Shown here in pieces: positions 47,859 through 56,902 of a DNA stretch of 64,000 bases. A model generated the notes under the pieces. The model searched no databases. It had not been told where the DNA came from and saw only the letters and a list, made by a program, of their open reading frames with translations. Where the stretch lies: assembly GCA_014238335.1 (NCBI GenBank), contig JABABI010000015.1, positions 35,362 through 99,361 on the forward strand, read 5' to 3'. The stretch comes from Fuerstiella sp. Lineage in GTDB: Bacteria > Planctomycetota > Planctomycetia > Planctomycetales > Planctomycetaceae. The position numbers and the translations under genes were made by a program. Position 1 is the first letter of the stretch; each line of letters opens with the position of its first letter.

Positions 47859-48856
47859 ACTCGAATGAACTTTCGAAGCGACGGCAGCCCGGTTGCGTCT
47901 TCACCGGCCGCTGTGGCTGCTGTGACGGCGACTTCTCCCACATAAACGCTGCCCTGGGAATCAACACTAATGTCGTGGCACGCATAGAATCCGTCCGTCC
48001 GGCGAGGATCCAGACCTCCGCCCCAGCGACTTAACAGTCTGCCATCTCCATCGAAAATGCTGACGCGACCACCAGTCGGCTGCGCGGGTCGCTGCTGCCA
48101 TGGAAACCGTCCGTTTTGATTCCCGAGTTCCGCCACGAAGAAAGTATTGTCTTCACCGGCGAAGACCTGACACGGTCGAACAACATCAGTCCATGTCTGC
48201 AGCAGTGTTCCCGCGCGATCGAAGATCTGAATGCGGTTGTTTTCTCGGTCCGCCACAAGGATACGATCGCGGGCATCAACGCAGATTCCGTGCGGAACAT
48301 TGAACTGACCATATGTATCGCCGGGGGCGCCCCAGGTCTGAATCAGGTTCCCCTCTGCGTTGAAATGATGAATGCTCGCGTTGCCGTAGCCATCGGCGAT
48401 GAATAGGTCGCCGTCTGCCGCGACGGCAACATTTGTCGGCAGGTTATACGGACCTGCACTGTTGATCGAACGATAGTCGAACCCGGCAACGCCTGTTTGC
48501 GACGGATTACCAGCCGGTCCGACGTTTCTCAGGAACTGACCATCCAGAGTAAACTGTGCGACGCGATGACCCAGATCATCCGTCAGATACAGAGTTTCAT
48601 CCTGTGCTGCAGTGATGCCGTGTGGGCGAACAAAAGTGTCGTCTCCCCAGGCGCTGATGAATTGTCCATCGGGTTGGAAAACCAGGACCGCGGGATTACC
48701 GCGATTGAATACGAAAACGCGATCGTCCTGAGCCACCGCGACACCGATCGCTTCGACAAAGTTGATGTCCGTGGGAATCTGAGGCCAGTCCGGAACCGGT
48801 TGGAACTGCCAGTTTCCCTGTCCCGGCAGGGTAGTCGTTTGGGTGTCGTGAGTCAT
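47855..48856 (-). CDS. NHL-repeat beta-propeller protein
   Basis: A 333-residue protein of about six NHL repeats, each with the pattern h.P.G...D..G.lyVaD..N..i..F...G: examples PHGITAAQDETLYLTDDLG, NVAVAADGDLFIADGYGNAS and PHGICVDARDRILVADRENN. This predicts a six-bladed propeller used for ligand or protein binding; peptidyl-alpha-amidating lyases share the fold. No signal peptide is visible, which is odd given that its coupled neighbour is exported. The gene overlaps the PSCyt1 start by four bases and follows the Ldh2 gene by 108 bases. Confidence 0.9.
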   Translation of the reverse strand: MTHDTQTTTLPGQGNWQFQPVPDWPQIPTDINFVEAIGVAVAQDDRVFVFNRGNPAVLVFQPDGQFISAWGDDTFVRPHGITAAQDETLYLTDDLGHRVAQFTLDGQFLRNVGPAGNPSQTGVAGFDYRSINSAGPYNLPTNVAVAADGDLFIADGYGNASIHHFNAEGNLIQTWGAPGDTYGQFNVPHGICVDARDRILVADRENNRIQIFDRAGTLLQTWTDVVRPCQVFAGEDNTFFVAELGNQNGRFPWQQRPAQPTGGRVSIFDGDGRLLSRWGGGLDPRRTDGFYACHDISVDSQGSVYVGEVAVTAATAAGEDATGLPSLRKFIRV

Positions 48857-48964
48857 TATCGCTTGATTTTTTTGAATGTTCGGCAGATGCGTCAGGATTG
48901 AGACCGGCGAACGCCATTTTCAGTTTCAAGGGTTTACTCGTATGACCTGAGCCGTCGGCGGCAT

Positions 48965-50032
48965 TTATTTTCCGACTGCATTTGCGATCAGTTCCTCCGG
49001 CACGCTGCATTCCCGAGCGGATGCTACGATTTGCTGCCACGTTTTATCATCCAGTTCGATCCCGTTTTCTGTGCGATCCTGGCGACGTTTATCTTCAATT
49101 TCTCCCGGAACAAGGACAGGGTTTCCTGCTGTAGCCGGTCTGCAGCTCTTCACGAAGTCAATATAGCGTGCAGCGTCCGGGCCAAAGAAATCCTGCATCG
49201 GTAGTTGAGAGGGATCAACAAAAATTGACAGCATCCCCTGTTCCAGCCGAGTCTTGCCCTTCTGGCTGCAACCATTTCCCGTTAACGCGCCGGCCAGCAA
49301 TTCGACCATGAAACTCAATCCATACCCTTTGTGTCCGGCGATGGGAAGAATGGCCCCCATCGGTGGTCCGTAAAAGGCATTGGGGTCGTTTGTTGGCTGA
49401 CCTTCTGCATCCAGGATCCAGTTGTCAGGCACCAGATTTCCCGCGTTACGCGCAACCTTCAGCTTCCCTTCCGCTGCCGCTGCCGCCGCGATGTCCAGGA
49501 CAACATGCGACCGGCCTTCGACCGGTACTCCGATTGTCACCGGATTCACCGACAGTCGTGGTTCAACGCCACCGGCGGGGACGACGAACATGCCTTTTCC
49601 ACTTGTGTTCACAAAATGCAAAGACACACAACCTGCATCGGCAGCCAGTTCTGCCCAGTGGCCGATGCGGCCCAGATGCCCGCTGTTCTTCACGGCGACA
49701 ACTGCCGCACCGTGCCGCCGACATTTTTCCAGTCCCAGTTCAACAACCTGTCTGCCGATGGACTGACCGTAGCCCTGTTGTCCATCCACAAGGGCCAGGG
49801 AGTCCATTTCGTGGGTGATTTGCAACCGGCGATTGGCAAGGACATCACCATCCTTAAGCCACTGTATGTAAATCGGTGTGCGAATCACGCCATGCGAATC
49901 GTGCCCGGCAAGATTCGCTTCTACAAGGTGGTTACCGATCAGATCTGCTTCGACCTGTTCAGATCCATTCGCGGCAAAGACGGCTGAAACGAGTTGACGC
50001 AGAGGACCGTGAGGAAAACGCATGGTTGCCAT
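48965..50032 (-). CDS. Malate/L-lactate/ureidoglycolate dehydrogenase family (Ldh2)
   Basis: A 355-residue NAD(P)-dependent dehydrogenase of the Ldh2/MDG1 fold, not the classical Rossmann type. ATG 50032 or 50023 are the plausible starts. Key blocks include NHLVEANLAGHDSHGVIR with the conserved His of the active site, KNSGHLGRIGHWAELAADAG and the glycine-rich PAGGVEPRLSVNPVTIGVP. Family members reduce 2-oxo acids such as oxaloacetate, pyruvate or oxalurate; the substrate is not determined by the motifs. It sits in the minus-strand series upstream of NHL and PSCyt1. Confidence 0.92.
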   Translation of the reverse strand: MATMRFPHGPLRQLVSAVFAANGSEQVEADLIGNHLVEANLAGHDSHGVIRTPIYIQWLKDGDVLANRRLQITHEMDSLALVDGQQGYGQSIGRQVVELGLEKCRRHGAAVVAVKNSGHLGRIGHWAELAADAGCVSLHFVNTSGKGMFVVPAGGVEPRLSVNPVTIGVPVEGRSHVVLDIAAAAAAEGKLKVARNAGNLVPDNWILDAEGQPTNDPNAFYGPPMGAILPIAGHKGYGLSFMVELLAGALTGNGCSQKGKTRLEQGMLSIFVDPSQLPMQDFFGPDAARYIDFVKSCRPATAGNPVLVPGEIEDKRRQDRTENGIELDDKTWQQIVASARECSVPEELIANAVGK

Positions 50033-50191
50033 TCGTAAGGTCAAGTGAGGTGGGAGAACAGTGTCCGACGGAAGATTTCAGTGGTTTGTTCGGGCTAACT
50101 AAACACAGTCATAAAAGCATGTCGTGTTTGAGTCCAGTTGAGCGGCGAAAAAGGTTGGTAACCGTCTTCCGCTGGGTGGTTCGGTTCCTCG

Positions 50192-51622
50192 TTATCCGAT
50201 CATTGAAACAGCGAAGTCGTAAAACGCTTTACCACCGAGGGCAGACAATAAGACGCCGGAAAGCAGAGTGGCGATCAACAGTGGCGGCTTCATTCGCAAC
50301 GGTCCGGGCAGCAGCTTTCGATCCAGCCAGACCATTCCAAAACACCACAGCCCGCATGTCAGTACGCCGCCGACCAGCGACGGAAAAGTAATCAATTTGA
50401 CAGGATTCTCTGTGAGCCATGTCAGAGCAATGCCCGCCACGCCGCAGTAAATTAACACGTATAACTTTACGGACCTCTTGGGTATTTGTCGCACACGTTC
50501 ACTGACGGGACGCACGCATTCGTAAACCGTTCGCCAGTAGATTTCATACGCACCATAGATCGTGCCCCAGAACGCCATGAAGACGCCGATGCGGTACAGA
50601 TGTAGAAACGCCGGGTGAAGTTGTGTCAGAAACTGAGCCTGATGAGTCAGCAGCTCACCACTCTTCGCCGGCACGATCTGCTGCGGGTGCAGAACGGATG
50701 CGCCCAGCACTACAAAGCAAATGCTAAAAACGAAGACGCAGACGAAACTCACGGCCACGTCGATACCGGGTGGGCGCAGCCATATCAGACCTCGTTTCAT
50801 GTTGTCACCATCGCTCGCAATGGAAACTGCTTCGCCGGTCTGAGGCGGGCTGCCGATTGCGCCCCATGATTTTTCACGAAGGCAGCTTACGTAGCCCAAA
50901 TAGTCATATGTCCCGCCACCGATGAAGCCGATGATGGCCGTGATCTCCACCCACGGAGTGCGATTTTCAAACGCGTCCGGATATTTTTCAATCAGCCACG
51001 ATCCATATCGTGGTGCCACCGGAACAAACAGACCTTCCACGACAGCCAGCCATTCCGGGTTCGATGCCAGGCATGCGGCACCGATGCTCAGCAGCAGCAA
51101 CCCAATGACCGTCGTCTGTACTTTCTCCATCAGTCCGTAGCCCTGAATCAGCGTCAGCGTGATCGCCAGTATTGCCGCTGCGGTCGCCCAAATACGTGTC
51201 CAGAGTCTGAAGTTCTGATCCTGTGGCGCGGCGACGTGAAACATCTCGTTGACGATTTCCCCCAGCACCAGCGCCAGAAAGGAAAGCAGAAAAGGAAAGC
51301 ACCACAGGGAAAGAAGCAACAGAAACCATGGGATCACGCGTGTGATGCGGGCCCAGTCTTCCAGAGGATGTCGCCCTGTCAACGTGATGTGACGTGCCGC
51401 CGTATAAACCTGTATGGCTTTTGCGATCGACGCCAGCAGAACAGCCCACAGTACTGAATATCCGAAGATGGACCCACCTCGTGAGGCCATTAGTGTCTCA
51501 CCGCTGCCAATTGTCACGGACGCCAGGATTGCCCCTGCTCCGAAGTATCGCAGCATGCGCCAATTCAATCCGCCAGTGAGAGTTTCAGGAACCTCAGGGT
51601 ACTGGAAAGGCGTTTGCGACAT
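50192..51622 (-). CDS. Nramp-family-like transporter
   Basis: A 476-residue membrane protein with about eleven predicted TM segments. The first helix carries a motif typical of the Nramp group in planctomycetes (GAGAILASVTIGSGETLMAS), with an unusual SGE instead of the metal-binding DPGN of true Mn/Fe transporters. The other half of the binding site in TM6 (normally MxxH) is not clearly recognisable. Substrate is thus uncertain: a metal, a proton-coupled solute or an amino-acid-like compound. It is on the same strand as the Ldh2 gene, 159 bases upstream, and after the DUF1501 gene. Confidence 0.8.
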   Translation of the reverse strand: MSQTPFQYPEVPETLTGGLNWRMLRYFGAGAILASVTIGSGETLMASRGGSIFGYSVLWAVLLASIAKAIQVYTAARHITLTGRHPLEDWARITRVIPWFLLLLSLWCFPFLLSFLALVLGEIVNEMFHVAAPQDQNFRLWTRIWATAAAILAITLTLIQGYGLMEKVQTTVIGLLLLSIGAACLASNPEWLAVVEGLFVPVAPRYGSWLIEKYPDAFENRTPWVEITAIIGFIGGGTYDYLGYVSCLREKSWGAIGSPPQTGEAVSIASDGDNMKRGLIWLRPPGIDVAVSFVCVFVFSICFVVLGASVLHPQQIVPAKSGELLTHQAQFLTQLHPAFLHLYRIGVFMAFWGTIYGAYEIYWRTVYECVRPVSERVRQIPKRSVKLYVLIYCGVAGIALTWLTENPVKLITFPSLVGGVLTCGLWCFGMVWLDRKLLPGPLRMKPPLLIATLLSGVLLSALGGKAFYDFAVSMIG

Positions 51623-51814
51623 GTTTTCGTCTCAGTATTGTCGTCCATGGACGTAACTTCGTCCGGCCACTCTACTGAAGTGTGTCTCAAAATCCCATTC
51701 CATGGGCTGTGGACACGGGAGACGAAAGTCTGCATCAACGATTCGCCGCGGAAGAGCTACAAACACAACATATCGGGATATGCACTCGCAATTGGTGAGA
51801 CCTGGGGGGTCCGC

Positions 51815-53188
51815 TCAGGCGATAATGTCGTTGGCGACATTGCCGTGCACGTCGGTGAGGCGGAAGTCGCGGCCAGCGTAACGATACGTCAACTGCTCAT
51901 GATCCAGTCCAAGTAAATGCAGAATCGTCGCGTGCCAGTCGTGAATGTGGCATTTGTTCTCCACCGATTCGTAACCATGTTCGTCTGTGGCTCCATAGCT
52001 GAAGCCACCCTTGACGCCACCGCCGGCCATCCATGTGGTGTATCCCCTGTTGTTGTGGTTGCGACCGTCGCCACCCTGTGCGGCCGGAGTTCGTCCGAAT
52101 TCGCCGCCCCAGATGACAAGTGTGTCTTTCAACATGTCTCTTTGTTTCAGGTCCTGCAGTAACCCGGCGATGGGCTTGTCGCATGCCTCGGCCCGAGTCT
52201 TGTGATCGACCGAGAGGTTAGCGTGCTGGTCCCAGCTTCCGTGCGTCAGTTCGACGAACCGAACACCAGCTTCGACAAACCGACGCGCCAACAGGCACTG
52301 CTTGCCAAAGCTGTTCGTGGGCCCACTGTCAGCACCATACATTGCGAGTGTTGCCTGACTCTCTTTTGACGTGTCCATCAATTCAGGGATTGCGTCCTGC
52401 ATTCGAAACGCCAACTCGAAAGATTCGATCACGCCTTCGACGCCTGGCTGATACCGGTCACGCCGCACCTTTTCCTGATTGAGTGCCTGGATCAGATTTA
52501 TCTGCTTACGCTGTTGCTGTTGGCTGAGTGTGGGGTTCTTGATGTCCGGTACGCTCTCGCCACTGCCGCCACGAGGCGAGCGAGATCCGCGACCGCCACG
52601 CCCAATTTTAGAGCCACCATAAATGGCGGGCAGAAACGAACTGCCGTAGTTTCGTGAACTGCCGGATGGAGCATTGAGTGAAACGAATCCAGGCAGACTG
52701 TCGTTCTCAGTACCCAGCCCGTACAGACTCCACGCTCCCAGCGACGGACGAATGAACTGGGCCGTTCCCGTATGCATCTGCGTCATCGCTCCGGGATGCA
52801 CCGGCTGATCACACTGCATCGAACGGATCAGAGTGAGCTCATCAGCCTGTTCAGCGACGTTGGGAAACAGGTCTGAAATCCAAAGACCGCTGTTGCCTCG
52901 TTGCCGGAACGTCCACGGAGACTTCAGCAGCGAACCGCCATACTTGCCGCCTTTGCCGTGATCCTTAATCAGCTGAGGTTTGTAGTCGAACGAATCGACA
53001 TGCGACGGGCCACCCTGCATGCACAGAAAGATGACTCGTTTTGCTCGCGCAGGAAAGTGCGGTGCTTTTGCGGCCAGTGGATTCGTGCTGCCTGATTGCT
53101 GAGCCGCACTTGCAGTGCTGAGCCCGGCGAACGCAAGGTAGCCGAACCCCGCAGATGCATTCTTCAAAATTTGACGTCGTGAGAACAT
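51815..53188 (-). CDS. DUF1501 protein, third copy, with RG-rich insert
   Basis: A 457-residue protein. The N-terminus (SRRQILKNASAGFGYLAFAG) is a Tat-type signal. The DUF1501 core includes RVIFLCMQGGPSHVDSFDYK, GVRFVELTHGSWDQHANLS, TLVIWGGEFGRTPAAQ and CHIHDWHATILHLLGLDH. An insertion of low-complexity Gly/Arg/Ser at about residues 196-212 (GRGGRGSRSPRGGSG) is absent from the other two copies and matches the RG-rich patches in the two genes upstream. Paired with the PSCyt1 gene 135 bases upstream. Confidence 0.94.
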   Translation of the reverse strand: MFSRRQILKNASAGFGYLAFAGLSTASAAQQSGSTNPLAAKAPHFPARAKRVIFLCMQGGPSHVDSFDYKPQLIKDHGKGGKYGGSLLKSPWTFRQRGNSGLWISDLFPNVAEQADELTLIRSMQCDQPVHPGAMTQMHTGTAQFIRPSLGAWSLYGLGTENDSLPGFVSLNAPSGSSRNYGSSFLPAIYGGSKIGRGGRGSRSPRGGSGESVPDIKNPTLSQQQQRKQINLIQALNQEKVRRDRYQPGVEGVIESFELAFRMQDAIPELMDTSKESQATLAMYGADSGPTNSFGKQCLLARRFVEAGVRFVELTHGSWDQHANLSVDHKTRAEACDKPIAGLLQDLKQRDMLKDTLVIWGGEFGRTPAAQGGDGRNHNNRGYTTWMAGGGVKGGFSYGATDEHGYESVENKCHIHDWHATILHLLGLDHEQLTYRYAGRDFRLTDVHGNVANDIIA

Positions 53189-53323
53189 GGTGATTTCCGA
53201 TTCAATGTTGCTTCAACCGTCGACTGGCGTGTTGGTCAATGGATGATTCGAGTGTTGTCAGTGAATGTTTTCGAACTGTGCCTCATGATCGCGTCGGGTG
53301 GCCCTTTGTCAGCCGCTTCTGCT

Positions 53324-55972
53324 CTAATTCACGTAACGAAACTCTGCAGACGCCAGCAAACTCTGACACAGGGCGGCCAGTGTTTCGACACTGCGCGAGC
53401 GGTAACTGGCGGACGGAGAGAATGCTCGAAGGAAGGAAGATGTAGCGGATCGTTCGCCGGAAGTCGGCTTACGGCCGTAAGCCAGAAGGAACGCATAATC
53501 GATCTGTTCGGCCGGTATTGAACTCACTTCTGTGATCCGACGCGCGAATGACGTGCTCTGCTGAATCACGAAGCGATTGTTCATCATGTAGAGTGCCTGG
53601 GTTGCAGTGTTTGATGATTCACGCTGACCGATAATCGCGCTGGAGTCTGCTCCGTCAAAAACTTCCAATGAACGTGGTTCTTCGTCGCGTACGATGGGCA
53701 GGTACACGCTGCGGAATTTTGCGTTTTCCATGTCCAGCTGATTGGTTACCTGTCGGGCGATTTCTTCCGGCGCCGGCCCCATTCCACCGCGTCTGCCGCG
53801 TTGAAACGGCCGGCCGGCCGGACCTCGGAATTGTGGCCGAGATCCCGGGCCGCTAGCGGCGCGAGTGTTATTTGCCGCCCGTTCGAAGGCCTTTCTGGCA
53901 ATATCCCGAGGATTGCCCAGTACGCCGCCCTGGACTCGCGTGTAACCAGCCTTTGCGACTTCTGATCCTCGTGGACGATCGAAATCGATTTCCCCGCTGA
54001 TACTCAACATGGCGTCACGAATGGCTTCCGCATCAAGTCGTCGTGGGTTGGCTCGCCACACAAGTGCGTTGTCAGGATCGTAATCGTGATACTGCTCGTT
54101 GAACGTCGACTTCATCCGGTAAACGCGGGAAGTCGCGATTTCCCGCACCAGCGTCTTGACCGACCAGTCCGATTCCATGAACTGTACCGCCAGTTGGTCG
54201 AGAAGTTCGGGATGACTGGGCAGATGCCCCGTGACTCCGAAGTTCTCCGTCGATGTAACGATCCCCTGACCGATCAAGTGTTGCCAGATTCGATTGACCA
54301 TCACACGCGCTGTCAGCGGGTTTTCCTTGCTGGCAATCCACCGCGCCAATTGCAGACGACCGCTTGAATCAGCTTCGATTTCTACAGGTTCAGAACAAAG
54401 TACCTGAGGGAAACCTCGTTGCACAACCTGTGCGGGCTGGTCAATTTCCCCTCGAACCAGCAACTTCGTATTTGCCGGGGCGTCACGCTCCAGCACTCCC
54501 ATGCAATAACTGATTGGGTTTCCACTGGCGTCCACGACCGCCAGCTGGCCCGAAAGATTCGCCAGTTCGTTGTTCATGCGAATCCGATTGCGCTGTGCAT
54601 TCTTTGCGTCTGTGCCCGTACTTCGTCCACGATTGCGACGAGTTTCCGCCATTTCCTGCAGCTTATCGGTCATTTCCTGCTTCAGGCTGGCAAGTTCCTG
54701 TTTTGAGTAGCTCTTGTCGTAGGGATTGGGATCGCCGACGGGCAGGCGAATCAGGCTGCTGTTCCTTTTGGACTGAACGCCGCTGAATGCGCCGAATTCC
54801 GAGGGCGGATTACCGAAGTACGTTGTGATATTGCGGAAGACGCCGACCAACGCGTAGTAATCAGCCTGAGGGATGGCGTCGAACTTGTGGTCATGGCACC
54901 TGGCGCAGGCGACCGACATTCCCAGAAACACTCGAGTGGTGGCATCGATTTGCTCATCTGCCACGTCGGCGGCGAACTGGACCCTGTTTTGTTCGTTCAC
55001 ATTTTTGGGACCAATCGCCAGAAAAGAGGTGGCCACCAGATTCTCACTCCATTGCTGGTCGGTGCTGACGGGAAGCAGGTCTCCGGCGATCTGTTCCTGG
55101 ACAAATTGGTCGAATGGTTTGTCGTCATTGAAGCAATCAATGACATAATCGCGATACCGCCATGCGTGCGGATACGTCATGTTGACTTCGCGGCCCGTTG
55201 ATTCGGCATAGCGAACGACATCCAGCCAGTGACGTGCCCAGCGTTCACCGAATTGTTCCGTTTTAAGCAGTCGATCCACGGTGTCGGCCACTGCGCCATC
55301 CGGATCGATGTTCCATGCGGCCGTGAAGGAATCAATCTGCTCCGGCGCCGGGGGCAGACCGACAATGTCAAAACTTAATCGGCGCAGCACCTGCCATGCT
55401 TCCGCATCGTCAGCAGGCTGCAGTCCTGACGTTTCAAGCTTTGACAGAATGAACCGATCGATGTCGGTTCTTGTCCAGCTGTTGTTTTCAACCTGCGGAA
55501 GAGACTGGCGAACCGGAATTTGATAAGCCCAGAACGACTCTCTTGCCTGCTGAATGTCGTCTGCAGTGATCGATGATCTGATTTCTGCGATGTTGGTCAC
55601 GCGGGGATCAGGGGCTCCCATTTCGATCCACTTTCGGAAATCATCGATCACCTGCTGCGGAAGTTTCCGTTTGGGTGGCATGACATAATCCTGGTGCGTG
55701 ATGGCATTGTAGAGCCAGCTTTCCTCAGGATTTCCCGGAACCACTGCCGGGCCGCTGCTGCCGCCGATATGCGTCAGTTCTTTGCTGTCAAGCCGCAGTC
55801 CACCGCGGACGTTGCCTGCCTTGTTCGAATGGCAGCCGTAACACTCTCTTACCAGCACGGGACGAATCTTCGTTTCGAAAAAATTCAATTCGTCGCGCGT
55901 CAGCTCGTCAGAGTGAGCAGCGGGGGCGATGACCGCGCACAACAGCATTATCGTGAAGTGTAATCGTGTCAT
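53324..55972 (-). CDS. PSCyt1-DUF1549-DUF1553 protein, third copy
   Basis: An 882-residue protein from ATG 55972 (a start 18 bases upstream is possible) with a signal segment at about 5-20. PSCyt1 has CYGCH (at about Cys44 from this start) in RPVLVRECYGCHSNKAGN. DUF1549 follows with WLDVVRYAESTGREVN and CARCHDHKFDA; DUF1553 is interrupted near residues 725-750 by an RG-rich stretch (RGPAGRPFQRGRRGGMG). The rest is typical: ALVWRANPRRLDAEAIRDAM and QALYMMNNRFVIQQ. Partner DUF1501 follows 135 bases downstream. Confidence 0.93.
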   Translation of the reverse strand: MTRLHFTIMLLCAVIAPAAHSDELTRDELNFFETKIRPVLVRECYGCHSNKAGNVRGGLRLDSKELTHIGGSSGPAVVPGNPEESWLYNAITHQDYVMPPKRKLPQQVIDDFRKWIEMGAPDPRVTNIAEIRSSITADDIQQARESFWAYQIPVRQSLPQVENNSWTRTDIDRFILSKLETSGLQPADDAEAWQVLRRLSFDIVGLPPAPEQIDSFTAAWNIDPDGAVADTVDRLLKTEQFGERWARHWLDVVRYAESTGREVNMTYPHAWRYRDYVIDCFNDDKPFDQFVQEQIAGDLLPVSTDQQWSENLVATSFLAIGPKNVNEQNRVQFAADVADEQIDATTRVFLGMSVACARCHDHKFDAIPQADYYALVGVFRNITTYFGNPPSEFGAFSGVQSKRNSSLIRLPVGDPNPYDKSYSKQELASLKQEMTDKLQEMAETRRNRGRSTGTDAKNAQRNRIRMNNELANLSGQLAVVDASGNPISYCMGVLERDAPANTKLLVRGEIDQPAQVVQRGFPQVLCSEPVEIEADSSGRLQLARWIASKENPLTARVMVNRIWQHLIGQGIVTSTENFGVTGHLPSHPELLDQLAVQFMESDWSVKTLVREIATSRVYRMKSTFNEQYHDYDPDNALVWRANPRRLDAEAIRDAMLSISGEIDFDRPRGSEVAKAGYTRVQGGVLGNPRDIARKAFERAANNTRAASGPGSRPQFRGPAGRPFQRGRRGGMGPAPEEIARQVTNQLDMENAKFRSVYLPIVRDEEPRSLEVFDGADSSAIIGQRESSNTATQALYMMNNRFVIQQSTSFARRITEVSSIPAEQIDYAFLLAYGRKPTSGERSATSSFLRAFSPSASYRSRSVETLAALCQSLLASAEFRYVN

Positions 55973-56032
55973 GTCTTGTGCCCGTATCAAAACCCGTTCG
56001 AAAGTTGTTATGGATCCGGTCGGTCCATAGTC

Positions 56033-56473
56033 CTATTCCGCGACCGGTCGCTTCGGTGCCTGGCCACCTGCTTTGGCTGGTTTGCCGTCACCATTCTGAC
56101 CACGTCTTCGATTTCCTGCCGGCTTCTGACCGCTCTGGCCGGGACCTCGCTGCTGAGGACCAGCACCTGGCGTTCGCCCGGTAGCGGCGCCCGGTCGTTC
56201 TCCGCTTCCTCGGCGATCACGCATGGAGGCGAACATTGCTGTCAGTTCCATCGCATTCAGTTTACTGTCACCGTCTTTGTCAAATTCGTTCATCATTCGA
56301 GCGACCATTTGTTTGGGATCCCGGTCTGCTCCGGCGCCCGGTCGTTGGCCGCCACTCGCTCGACGCTGACCGTTCGCCCCTTTAGCTCGCTGACCACCTG
56401 GCGGTTCGGCCGAGCATGTCACAGCGAGCAATGCAACAGACAGAATCGCCACAATTGGAGTCGTGTACTTCAT
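56033..56473 (-). CDS. Secreted EF-hand protein with RG-rich tail
   Basis: A 146-residue protein with a signal segment (PIVAILSVALLAVTCSAEP, lipidation at Cys20 possible) and a single canonical EF-hand loop at residues 65-76 (DKDGDSKLNAME). Both sides are low-complexity Gly/Arg/Pro/Gln with several QRP/GQRR units. It should bind calcium outside the cytoplasm and use the basic tail to contact an acidic surface or polymer. It lies 61 bases ahead of the PSCyt1 gene on the same strand and probably opens the eight-gene minus-strand series. Confidence 0.82.
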   Translation of the reverse strand: MKYTTPIVAILSVALLAVTCSAEPPGGQRAKGANGQRRASGGQRPGAGADRDPKQMVARMMNEFDKDGDSKLNAMELTAMFASMRDRRGSGERPGAATGRTPGAGPQQRGPGQSGQKPAGNRRRGQNGDGKPAKAGGQAPKRPVAE

Positions 56474-56902
56474 ATTAGGTCACCTTTTTGAAGAAGGAAA
56501 TCGAGTCTAACTGGAGCCTTTTTCGAATTGATGTGCAGGCTGCCGGCTGCAACAGTCAAGATTTCCCATCAGTACTTGGCTGCCGGAGGCATATCCGAGT
56601 TAATTCCGCTCCAGTCTGATAAACGCGACGCCCTCCGCTGCCTGGACAGAGAATCTCGAACTATTATTGAATTTGGCATATGCTCAGAGAAATTGTGCCA
56701 AAATGCTCTACTGAGCTGCCAGATAAATCACTCAATCCCTGGTTTCTGCAACTCACTTTGCCGTCCGCGAGGTTCAACCGTCATAGCGTTAAACGGTGAT
56801 CGCATTCTGCCAGACGCGTTGGTCCCGGAACAAAGCGATTGTTACAGCTGAGTCTCCTTTCTTATTGCACTGAGTCCCTTTGACGGAATTGAGCAACATC
56901 GG
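56474..56902. other. Divergent intergenic region, about 430 bases
   Basis: Between the EF-hand gene (minus) and the ECF sigma gene (plus); both promoters should be here. I could not place boxes with confidence and see no small gene or hairpin. Confidence 0.4.

Noticed and set aside
49331..49987. 218-codon plus-strand frame
   Set aside because: Antisense to the Ldh2 dehydrogenase, which has all family motifs.
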